Assembly (NCBI GenBank): GCA_946965045.2
Contig: OX337240.1
Location: forward strand, 930,001 to 994,000
Origin: Epithemia pelagica
Taxonomy: Eukaryota > Bacillariophyta > Bacillariophyceae > Surirellales > Surirellaceae
Reading direction: 5' to 3'
Length of the DNA: 64,000 bases
Shown: positions 41,435 through 50,648 of the stretch, piece after piece
Layout: each line of letters opens with the position of its first letter
Numbering within the stretch: position 1 is the first letter of the stretch
Notes under the pieces: generated by a model
Seen by the model: only the letters and a program-made list of their open reading frames with translations
Databases searched by the model: none
What the model was told of the DNA's origin: nothing
Program-made: the position numbers and the translations under genes

Positions 41435-44328
41435 TCATTCATCTATATCATCGTTTTGTTGCAACATATCCAATAGTTCTGACGTTGTTTGTGACTGTGC
41501 TTGACTTTGGTTTGCTGGTTGTGCTGTTGGGAGTCCGACCTCCCAGTCATCATCTAAAGGCCCTTCAAGTTCCTCCAAACAGAACAAATCGCTATCATTG
41601 GACAGTCCATACTCCAGTGTTCCTCCGTTCTTCTTGATCCATTTGTCAAACACATCGATCTCTTCCTGTGGCCGTTGGAGGTAGGCTGCCTTTATCTCAC
41701 TTTCTGTTGAACCGATAAGAAAAACCATGCGTTGTTGTAACCAGCGAGCCAATGCCTGCATTCTACTCTTTTCCCCAGTTCCCCTGTTTGCCCCACCACC
41801 ACGTTGTGTCCTGCTAAAATAGAAACATTTGAATAAACTATAGAATGCTGGCTCAAGGTGTTAGCTTAGTAGCACAATCTGCTCTCGTCTTCATTGCAAT
41901 GACTTACCTTCCAATCCCTGTTGACTATGCAACCATAGATTGCACCATTTCAAAAGATACTCCATACAATGACCACTTCCCAACATGTGGGCATAGTTAG
42001 TGATTCCCTCTGAGCCATACAATGCTACCCAGTCCCTGTAGAAGTAGTCCACGTCTCCTCGCTGGAAAGCAAAGATTTCAGCGTCCGACAGGTCATTTTG
42101 TACGTTGACTTTCTTCATGGCCTCTCTGAAATATTGAATGGAACTCTTGAATAGAGCTTTCTTTTGCTCGTCGACTAAGCAACAATCAATCAATAACTCG
42201 AATTTGGGAAGCAACTTGCGTATTCTTACATTGTCCATGGTGATCTCGCCGACTTTGTTACTTGGCGTCTCGTATGGCAACTTCCATTGCGTTGGCAGAA
42301 CTTGAGAACCAAGTATTTCCAGATTCATAAGACTCTGGATCTTGTCGGTGAACGCGGCAACTCGGTCATCTATGGTTGTTGTATCGGGCGGCATCCATGG
42401 TAATTTGATTCCATCCTTCGGATTCACAGCGTTATTCAGTCCGGTCTTCAGAACCATGCTAAGAAATTTTATGCCCATCCTGTTCTCCATGTGGAGGAGA
42501 CACGGAATGGCATCCATCATGAGAACAATAGCAATCCTTTTTCTCAAAGCCTTCACATTGTCAAGGCATTCCACGGCCTTCTTGTATGCCCATTCACTCA
42601 CTTTCTGACATTTCAGGCGCTTCTGACGTTCTTCCAAGATTCCAGTCATACGAAGTCGACGGATCCTGAGATCGTTTGAAACGGATCTGGCGTATTGCTG
42701 TCTCTGTTCTGCACTGGCCTGCTCCAAGTCGAAGTGAATGGAGTACAGTTGTGTTCTCTGCATTTCAGTTCCATTCGAGTTTGGATCCTCTGCCATTGAC
42801 AATTCAGAATGCTCCTTCAACGCCTCAAGGTCCTTTGCAATAGTGGGAAGCGAACTCTTTTGAAATTCTTTGACTTCTTGTTCCATGGACTCTATGTGTT
42901 CGTCTGTCAGCATTTTCACATGCCTGCATATCGACGTGGGATCTTGATCATGATCCAGTTCTAGACAAGTGGAACACTTTGATGGTTTCGTGCCAGATGG
43001 TTCATGGAGTTGACCACTGTGGATGGCGCATTTTGAACAAGGGAACTTGTGTTGTTTTGCAGCTCCACCTCTGCCGCTCAACTCCCAATCGCATTTCATA
43101 TCGCAGTTCGTACAAAGAGTGGGCTTCTTGATTCCATGCTCCTTGGATACGACATCGACGGCCTTCTTTATTTCTTCCAGAGTTCTGGCAAACACACCCA
43201 AGACGTTGGCCGTTGTTTCTGGCATCGCAACGCACCCAACAGGGAAGACCGATTGTTGTGATTGTGTGTAGGGGTTGGACGGGTCATTAAACTTGATCCC
43301 CACGAGAGTATGGGAAAGATTTTTGGTGAACAGAGCACCATCAAGGCTTTGGGCGATCCGGATAGACTTGACCACGGCCTCAGTCCCCATTACATGACCA
43401 GCCTTTAGCAGACATACTAGAACATCGGCAGCTCGGAAAGCAAAGCCCTCTGTTCCATTCTTTGAGTTAGTCTTTAGAATGTAGGGACAAATAACCCGAC
43501 CAAATGTCTCGACCATTGTAGCGTATGCCTTCATGCAACCTGAAGAGGGAAGCAACGTCTTGACCCGTGGAACCCCGTCTGTTTCAACAGTTTGGAGGAG
43601 TTTGATTCCTTCATAGTTCAAGACTCCGCCACGCAAATCCATTTGTTTCAGAATCCGGTGCGGAGTAAACACATTCTCCCGAATGTAATCTCCTCGGAAC
43701 ACAGAATAAGAACACTGCTTGAGTTGGCCCTCATGAACAGTGTCGTCCAAGCACAATTTGGCGATTTGTGAGTAGAAATACTTCAATGAGCGACTATTGG
43801 TGGCACGAATGTTCTTTGTGGCATCTTCAATCACGTTGCGAATGTGTTGTACAAGGGTATCTGCCTGTTCGTTGGTTGTTACGGTGTTGGGGAGACGTCG
43901 GCTTTTACATGACGTACAGTTTCTTTCCAGTTCTATGATTGTTTTCTTTGCTGTACGCAACTTATCGGCTTTGTTACGAAGCTGTTTGGTCATAGAGTTG
44001 TTCTTTTCTTGAGATATTTGCAAACACTCTCTCAAACGGAGTACTTCTTGTTGTAGCGTCGTCACCTCTGATGTTCCTGGTGCATCGGTATCAGGGATAG
44101 TGCTGTGAAGTTCAGTAGTAGTTGGGGACTCTGTACTGAATGCATTCTGTACGACTTCCACAGCAACGGATGACTCTTCGTTTATTGAAGATTGATTGTC
44201 TACAATATTGACAGAGGTCGTTTGTTCTTCGGTATCGGAACTGTACTGGTTCTGGAGCATCTCAATGGCTTCCGTCGACAGCTCTGGTTGGGTGGCTTGA
44301 TCTTCGTTCTCTTCTTCGTCATCTTCTT
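41435..44328 (-). CDS. Large DDE-type transposase, intact copy (exons 41908-44260+ and 41435-41847)
   Basis: Candidate RNase H-fold transposase. From Met at 44260 the spliced product is 921 aa; the frame is open a little further upstream. A coiled coil (about 60-120) is followed by SIRIAQSLDGALFTKN (first Asp), TNCDMKCDWELSGRGGA (second Asp), a Cys/His zinc cluster (CSKC, CSTC, ICRH), a helical region, and, only after splicing, GLEAFYSLFKCFYF with RTQRGGG, giving the third acid (Glu). The 60-bp intron (41848-41907, GTAAGT donor, GCTAAC branch-like, GAGCCAG acceptor) is required to reach the conserved block. The layout recalls Zisupton/KDZ or hAT-like transposases; family not certain. No TIRs or TSD found for its element. 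Confidence 0.6.
41848..41907 (-). other. Intron in the transposase gene (unit 2)
   Basis: 60 bp, GTAAGT donor and CAG acceptor, phase-preserving (2353 nt plus 413 nt is a multiple of three). The unit-1 equivalent is 28321-28380. Confidence 0.7.
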
Positions 44329-45225
44329 CTATGTCCGAGAGGCAGGCACTGGGACCAATCGTATTTGGTTGGAATCGGCTTGAAGTGAATGTATTAACGA
44401 CGTTCTTCTTTTGGTCTGCTTCTTCTTGTTCTTCTTCTGTCGAGGATTTGACTGGGTATTCTCGTCGTCGTCAGAAATTCTATCAGTTGGTTTAACTAAG
44501 TTAGTACTATGCCATGCCGCACATTTGTATGGACCCTTCGCACGTTTCCTATTTACTTTCAATTCAGGGCTGGACCGTTCGTTGTTGTCGGCGTTCACAC
44601 ATTGACTACAGGACAGGAAAGCTTCGTGTTCAAATACCTTCATTCGATTGAGACCGAAGACAGAACAAGGATAGTTGTCTTCGCTCTTAAAGTCTTGAAT
44701 GATCTTGTGAATGCAGCGCTGTTCCAGAACAGAGTTCTCGATGGTTCCTTCGTCTTCAAGTCGTTGACTGCGAGTTCGTTTGTTCGGAGAAGCAGCAGAT
44801 AAGAGTGGTGGAGGAGCACTACTTCTCTTCTTGCTGGCTCGACTTGGCTGTTGTTTTCGAATGACTCTGGAAGGCTTAGGACGACTGATGGAAGTCTTCT
44901 TGTTCTTCTGGACTGAGGGAGATGGAGGGGATTGACTAGCAGATTCGTTCTCCTTGTTGGGGCAATGGTTGGAATCGGTACGCAGGGAGGGAGGTAAGAA
45001 AAGATCATTTGGAAGGCAACATGAACAGGGATCCTGGGAGTTTTGGTCGGGACGGGAACGGGTAGATGGTCTTGACATCGGTCTTTGTGTTTGTCTGTTA
45101 CTAAAAGGAAGTGTTGGAATGGTTGTCTCCTTCGACATGAGAAAGGGAGGTGCACTGATGATGTTGGTTTTTGGAAATTTGGTCGAGACTAATGTGCGAT
45201 TGATGTAGAAATGTTGTACATACAT
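44329..45225 (-). CDS. Hypothetical protein upstream of the transposase, 298 aa (unit 2)
   Basis: Near-identical to 30802-31698 and conserved in reading frame, with only scattered substitutions. Same Ser/Pro-rich start, Cys block and Lys-rich end; probable 5' exon of the transposase gene. Confidence 0.45.
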   Translation of the reverse strand: MYVQHFYINRTLVSTKFPKTNIISAPPFLMSKETTIPTLPFSNRQTQRPMSRPSTRSRPDQNSQDPCSCCLPNDLFLPPSLRTDSNHCPNKENESASQSPPSPSVQKNKKTSISRPKPSRVIRKQQPSRASKKRSSAPPPLLSAASPNKRTRSQRLEDEGTIENSVLEQRCIHKIIQDFKSEDNYPCSVFGLNRMKVFEHEAFLSCSQCVNADNNERSSPELKVNRKRAKGPYKCAAWHSTNLVKPTDRISDDDENTQSNPRQKKNKKKQTKRRTSLIHSLQADSNQIRLVPVPASRT

Positions 45226-45345
45226 TAATGGTAGTGTTGGTGCGCCGGCTGAACTTATTCGGCCATCTCATTTTTTGGATGGCATCATCCGACAAAAAAA
45301 GGGGCAGTTGTTGGATGAGGCGTTTTTGAGAACCTTTCGGATATC

Positions 45346-45420
45346 TGAGAGCGAGACCAAGGGCGGGGAATGTTACTTGGATGACTGTCGGATGATTTCC
45401 GACCGTTGGTCTCGCTCTCA
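45346..45420. repeat. 15-bp inverted repeat hairpin (unit 2)
   Basis: TGAGAGCGAGACCAA at 45346-45360 and its exact complement at 45406-45420. Confidence 0.6.
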
Positions 45421-45672
45421 GGGGTCTGATAGATCCGTTGAAAGGGCTCCAAGTTAGGGGCTAGCCTAAATCTCTGTAAATTCGGCAAAGGGTAGTTTTT
45501 CATTTAACAAAAGGGTTTCTCACTGTTTGTGCTATAGTTAATCCGCAAATTTATGAGAGCGTCTCGGCAGGGCCGGCGATGACCGTTTACACCGGTAGCT
45601 CGTATTGACGGCAAAGAACAGGCGCGTCCGCCATTGCCAGGGTGTGCGCAGTAGCAGGCAACCACACCCCTC

Positions 45673-46399
45673 AGGGTCGGTCTTATCGGCGTGAAATTTC
45701 ACACATTTCACACTTCTGGCCGATTCATCTACGTTGACTAGGTGTGATTTTCCCCACAGTACATTAGGACGTTCTTAGCTCCACAGCAACACACAGCTAT
45801 TGCCACCATGGAGTCGTCGTTCAGTGCACCTCCAGAAGAGGGCCATCGCAACAATCAACTCATCGTTTCGGCCGAACAAAACAATCCGGGGCCACGACAT
45901 GACAATGGCACAAAAAGCAACAATCAACTACTCCCCATCTCTGGTTCTTTCAGTTCTACAGTTCTACAACAAACACAACGATCAACACCTTGTTTCGGCC
46001 GAACGAGACAATCCTGTGCCGCGACAACGACAACAAACGCAACAACAAACTATAAGTGAAACCATCACTTATACCAATGACAACAAGCAGCAGTGGTGGT
46101 GACTACATAATATAGGCTTATAATTACTAGGAGTAAGTCGGTTGTATGTTTTGCACTTGTATGATTGTTGTTTATTACTCGCACAGGAAGGGTAAGCGCC
46201 TCGTCATGGTGAAAAGGTTCATCGGTACGAGGTACGAGTTACGACTGCGAAAGACTGAGGTTTTGTGTGAAATCGATTGCACACCTATTGCCAATTGCCA
46301 TCGATCGGACCCTTGTTTTTCACACCCTAAAAACTGCGACATTTGGAAGCTGGATTTGTGTGAAATGAGTGAAATTTCACGCTCGATAAGACCATCCCT
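45673..46399. mobile_element. Small nonautonomous TIR element, 727 bp
   Basis: Ends carry imperfect ~40-bp inverted repeats: left 45673-45712 (AGGGTCGGTCTTATCGG then CGTGAAATTTCACACATTTC), right 46360-46399 read in reverse (AGGGATGGTCTTATCGAGCG then TGAAATTTCACTCATTTC). Each TIR holds the palindrome GTGAAATTTCAC. Two overlapping low-complexity ORFs inside (45800-46102) have no motif. A TSD is not clear (flanks CTC and CAC). Confidence 0.7.
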
Positions 46400-46404
46400 C
46401 ACTA

Positions 46405-46665
46405 GTCCGGTCTGGCTCCGTTGCAAGTCAGATACTCGTATTCAACGAGACTAGATCCTTGGGCGAATCATATGGACCAATCTACTTAGTCCGATCCAGA
46501 TATTTCCCGACCTTCCCAGGCCATTGTGCCCTTAGCTCTTATTCTTCTTTCCTCACAGCTCAGAGTCTTGGGTCTGATAAACCAAAATAGCGTCGTGTCA
46601 TTGTCTCAAAAACATAAAGAGTGACTATTAGGCACCTCCAACTTAGAGGAGCTATCTATCGCTAA
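46405..46665 (-). repeat. Copia-C LTR-related sequence, inverted (unit 2)
   Basis: Unit-2 counterpart of 32935-33190. Confidence 0.55.
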
Positions 46666-47257
46666 AATCGCTCTTAAACGCGACCCTTTCTCGTTTCCTC
46701 CACCACGATAACAACACGACAATCAAACTTTGTCTTGTTGCTGTTGAACTCCTACGACCACCCCATCATGATCCGACCATTGTATGCTTCATATTAGCAC
46801 CATGGTAGTGCATTGTGAGGGGCACAGTGCATGCGTGTCAGTCGAGGAAAGATAATGTAGTGAGCCCGCAATACGGCACAACACGAGACTATGATGCACT
46901 ACGTAACTACTGCTGTTATGTGTATTGTGTATCAATAGGTGCCAAGATAAGAGCCATATCACCCTTTGAGTTGTTTCGTTCGAAATGGTGAGACGTGAGA
47001 CGTCACTTCCGTATGCCCGTGCCACGAGGCATGGTGCCTGAGAGTCTGATCCATAATTGCCTAGACCTTCAGGTTTTGGCCTCGCAGATGCATCCTACAC
47101 TATTGGTTTGAGGTCTACGATTCATCCGACAGGTTCGAAGTGTCAGAATAGGTCCACAACAACCAGTGCAACACATGGTCCGTGTTGTTATCGCGATGGT
47201 CGGAATGAGTTATGCCGGCCGACTAGAAACAGGTTAATTTTGTGTGTCGACCTTTGA
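46666..47257. other. No gene seen (unit 2)
   Basis: Counterpart of 33191-33779; only short unsupported ORFs. Confidence 0.5.
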
Positions 47258-47908
47258 TTTTAACCTTTGGTGATGATAAGTTTGGATACTACGAAACCAT
47301 TGTTGGTGGTGCTGGGGCTGGTCCAACATGGAACGGTGTTTCAGGTGTACATACGCACTGTACCAATACCCGCATTGAGGGTTCTAAAGACTCCTTCGTG
47401 AACACATTCATGCAGTATACCAAGACAAACGACCAGACGACGAATCGGAACGCGTCATGCTTGTATGACATTGCCTACATCTTGGGAGGGAGAGAAGTGG
47501 GGGTCGAATCGAAATATGTGATGGCCAATGATCGAGCCCTGGGACGGGATGGTCAAGACGCCGGCTCGCTTCGGATCCGATTCAACAACAACATTCCTCA
47601 AAGCTTATTGAATCAGCTCGAGGCGGAAGGGTGTGACACGGTGGGACGGCCCGGTCTCGCCATGATGCACAATGTCGAAAAACGTCAAACCCTTGTTGGT
47701 GGAACCAGCTAAGTCACCGAAAAAGCGTTTGGGCGAGGAACCTCCTATAGGTGCCAGTCACCGAAACAAGAGGCTGAAACGGGCCAAAGCCGCTGTGGTG
47801 TCCACCTCGAAAAATGCCTTGACCGAGAACAAAAGTCGCAAACAGCAACGACAGGAACCACCTCCTCTTGTACTGAGTAATGCCGACAAGTGTGGACCTA
47901 TCACCGTT
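47258..47908 (+). pseudogene. Chimeric pseudogene of 5-oxoprolinase and BRCT fragments (unit 2)
   Basis: Same three-part mosaic as 33780-34430, with the OPLAH part at 47258-47375 and BRCT-derived sequence from about 47431. The frameshift after VGGTS is shared, so the mosaic predates the duplication. Confidence 0.8.
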
Positions 47909-49796
47909 CACCGCATCTATCACTACCGTACTGGTTATTTGCAACCGCTTCCCCGTCACCACGAGGAGAAGAAAACTGATTGAGGATCTCTTCCAAGGTC
48001 GAAATTGTTTGGTGGAGGCAGTCTGGAGGTTGTCGAAGTCCAAAGTCTGTGGGATCCTCGCCGTCGTTCGACTTGAGGTATTCCTCGGTCATTGCCGCCA
48101 TTCGATGAAGTTTGTCAACTGAGCTCTTCTCCTCGTTCAGATTGTCAAAGAGACCGGAAGGGGAAGTCAGCAGCAAGAATGAAGCCACCAATTGGATCTG
48201 CGTGTACAACAGTGCTTGTGTCCATGCACGCAAGAAATTGGGATACCGCAAGTATGCATATACTACACTGTCGTCCTCGAGGATTCTCTTAGGCGCATTT
48301 GCCTTCACTGTCCCTTCATCCAGATCAATTAGCGTCAACTTTTGGGAAACGGCGTTGTAAACCAGGTTGTGTGGAAGAGCATCCCCGTGGAAAAGACTAT
48401 CGCACAAGGATTTTGTCTCTCCCCATAAAATACTGAAAATGGAGCAAAACTTGTGGAAACCGAGATCGACAATGGTTTCCTCATCAACGGCATCGCCACA
48501 ATCGTGCATGAGGAAAACTCCCAACTGTTTACTTCCGTAGGGCATTACACAGTATATGTCGTCGTACTGCTGCTGTTCCTTATCCAAAAGCTCAAACAAC
48601 TGCTCAGCAGGGTTGGGCCGAAGAGATGTATCCTTCAACCTTACTTTGAGATAGAAATGTTTGGTAGAATCTGCTGGTTTCAACGATTTGAAAAAAACAC
48701 GAACTTCCCCTTCAAACACCTTCCAACGTCGACCTAAGGAGGGGGGAAATCTGTCCAAGAGTAGTGTTATTTCATCTTTGTTCCCATAAAAGACCATTGA
48801 CGTCGTGCCATTGAAGACGAGATGCGGGCTGTTCCATAAGGCTTCCGGTAATGTGAGAAGAGCTGGAATCCTGTGCGAAGCTTCAATCACCTGCTCGATT
48901 TCACCACCAGTTTCCTGCGTCTTCCCGTTCCTGAGAAAGTGCACTAGAAGCTGAACTCCAAACAAATCATCCGTCCGACACTGTGTCCAAAAGACTTGTG
49001 AAAGAAGGGAATCACCCAGATGCTCAGGTGCTGATAGTCGGACAAGGCCCACCGCGTATTCGTTCTTCTTCGCACCAAAGCAACCGTAGCCGCAGAGGCA
49101 AAATCCAAAGACGGACCGCACATTCATTCCCATGTGCACACGGAAAAAATAGAGAAGGGCACAGAGGTATAAGGCGCACTGCTTTGAAGCATTGGATATA
49201 GAGAAGGTGCCACCATTTTTTATTTCCCCAAAGTGAAGGGACCTTGCTCGAAGAACAGTCAAATTTGGTTGAGAGGTGGTTGTCACATTCAATCCCTTCA
49301 ACAATCTCTCCTGGATCAGGATTGCATTCAATCCTTCCTCTCGATTGAGGCGAGATTCGTAGAACTCATTCAAGAGTGCTTTCAGAGGTGTTTCCTGGTA
49401 GCGCTCATTTCGTCCAAAAATTCTCCGCAACATTATCTCGCTTTCCCACTGTGATGACGAAACGGGAAATTCAACGCCATGATTGCGCTTGAGTTCCGTA
49501 AAGATGGCATTGCGTAGCCCATTCTCCGACAGCCTTCTATCCTTCAAAGCTCGTTTCACGTTATCTCCGATGATGATCTCGGAGGACGGTGCGATATGTG
49601 ACTTGTCCGGAAAGAAAATGTCAGGTTTGTCCACGGCAATCTCTTTAATCTCGGCTGGGTAATGGTCGTGCAATATGGCGGAGGACTTGCTGGCACAAAG
49701 GGCGCCCGAAGGTGCGGGGCGCTCCATCAAGCCCAGTCTTTGTCTCTTTTGTGGCCTGTCGCTTCGGCCGTCTGCTACGCTGGCAATGGGTTTCAT
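47901..49796 (-). CDS. Nuclease-like plus kinase-like protein, copy 3 (631 aa), mosaic
   Basis: Intact paralogue of copies 1 and 2 with GEIK, HGDALPHN and IDLDEG kept (PNLTVL at the PD position as in copy 2). The N-terminal ~40 residues match copy 2 (KPIASVADGRSDRPQKRQ), then the stretch DKSHIAPSS through ENGLRNAIFTELKRNHGVEF matches copy 1, and the sequence returns to copy 2. A patch around residues 362-455 (RRWKVFEGEVRVFF, AEQLFELLDKEQQQYDDIYC, YGSKQLG) matches neither. That patch covers the ATP-lysine to hinge part of the kinase-like domain. The upstream 56 bp equals that of copy 2 up to the transposon at 49860. Confidence 0.7.
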   Translation of the reverse strand: MKPIASVADGRSDRPQKRQRLGLMERPAPSGALCASKSSAILHDHYPAEIKEIAVDKPDIFFPDKSHIAPSSEIIIGDNVKRALKDRRLSENGLRNAIFTELKRNHGVEFPVSSSQWESEIMLRRIFGRNERYQETPLKALLNEFYESRLNREEGLNAILIQERLLKGLNVTTTSQPNLTVLRARSLHFGEIKNGGTFSISNASKQCALYLCALLYFFRVHMGMNVRSVFGFCLCGYGCFGAKKNEYAVGLVRLSAPEHLGDSLLSQVFWTQCRTDDLFGVQLLVHFLRNGKTQETGGEIEQVIEASHRIPALLTLPEALWNSPHLVFNGTTSMVFYGNKDEITLLLDRFPPSLGRRWKVFEGEVRVFFKSLKPADSTKHFYLKVRLKDTSLRPNPAEQLFELLDKEQQQYDDIYCVMPYGSKQLGVFLMHDCGDAVDEETIVDLGFHKFCSIFSILWGETKSLCDSLFHGDALPHNLVYNAVSQKLTLIDLDEGTVKANAPKRILEDDSVVYAYLRYPNFLRAWTQALLYTQIQLVASFLLLTSPSGLFDNLNEEKSSVDKLHRMAAMTEEYLKSNDGEDPTDFGLRQPPDCLHQTISTLEEILNQFSSPRGDGEAVANNQYGSDRCGER

Positions 49797-49851
49797 GATT
49801 GTAGCTTTAATCTTTGTTTCACCTTGTGTTGTTGTTGTTTTTACTTTACAA

Positions 49852-49859
49852 ATCTATTG
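49852..49859 (+). repeat. Left 8-bp target-site duplication ATCTATTG
   Basis: Direct repeat of 61624-61631; single in unit 1 at 36374-36381. Confidence 0.92.
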
Positions 49860-49875
49860 CAGGGTTGTGAAGTAC
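49860..49875 (+). repeat. Left TIR of the 8-bp-TSD transposon
   Basis: CAGGGTTGTGAAGTAC, exact inverse of 61608-61623. Confidence 0.92.
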
Positions 49876-49913
49876 CAAGTACCTATTTTTTCCAAAAGTA
49901 CTACTTTTCGCAT

Positions 49914-50153
49914 TGAATAAATAATCACGGGCGCCCCCTTTGTAACCTACGAAGGGCCTCGCCATGCCTCGCTACGCACCGCCTGGCATCGCCCGGCCCC
50001 TAGTTATGTGTTCGCTAGTGGGTACCGTGGTCGCTATTTGGCCCCTACGTGAGCGATTTGCCCCCAAAGGGCACCCCTAGTTTAGTCATCATAATTTCTG
50101 ATAGTTTGATTGTTGCAAGCCGTATATTGCGTCTGGCCGTCAGTTTTTATTCA
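49914..50153 (+). repeat. 5' LTR of copia-B (240 bp)
   Basis: TGAATAAATAATCACGGGCG at the start, CAGTTTTTATTCA at the end; matches 57074-57313 base for base by eye. Confidence 0.92.
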
Positions 50154-50648
50154 GTTTATCAGACCCAGGTCTGTTGTTTCCCCACTGTTCGCCGGACGGC
50201 AAGCGCCTGATCAACGCTCGGGAGTTGTTCGCGCTAAGCGGCTTCGTCACTCGCTCGCTTGCGTCATCTCTGTGACTTGTTTTTGTCACTGTGGGACCCA
50301 CTCGCTAATTTGTGACTTGTGACTGCACAACGTACCGTGCACGTGCTCGTACACGTGGACCGTCCATCCACGCGCTCCGTACGACTCAACTATATAAGCC
50401 TGCTGGCTTTTGACACGTGCCTGCTTGCTCGCGGAATCGCCGGTTCGCCGACTCGCGGATTCGCCGATCACTAGCTCGCTCGCTCGCGGAATCGCCGGAC
50501 GACTACTCGCCGATTCACTCGCAGATTGTTGGCTCACAGAAATTCGCTCTTCCCATCACAATTGCAAATTTCTGCACAAGAACAAGCCTTCCCTTGCCAT
50601 CCGTTTGACCTTCTACTACCCTCCTACCCTTCATCCGACCCTTGAACC
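50154..50648 (+). other. Copia-B leader between 5' LTR and gag
   Basis: GTTTATCAGACCCAGG directly after the LTR has partial likeness to an initiator-tRNA-Met primer site (TATCAGA). CTATATAAGCC at about 50390-50400 is a TATA-like box lying outside the LTR. Short repeats (TCGCGGAATCGCCGG) occur at about 50430-50500. Confidence 0.5.

Larger units (their letters stand above)
37130..49859. repeat. Unit 2 of the ~13.5-kb duplicated segment
   Basis: Counterpart of 23236-36381 with the same gene order. It lacks about 370 bp of RNase H (37398 region) relative to unit 1, and has the intact transposase and intact small TIR element. It continues at 61632-61993 beyond an inserted transposon. Confidence 0.85.
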
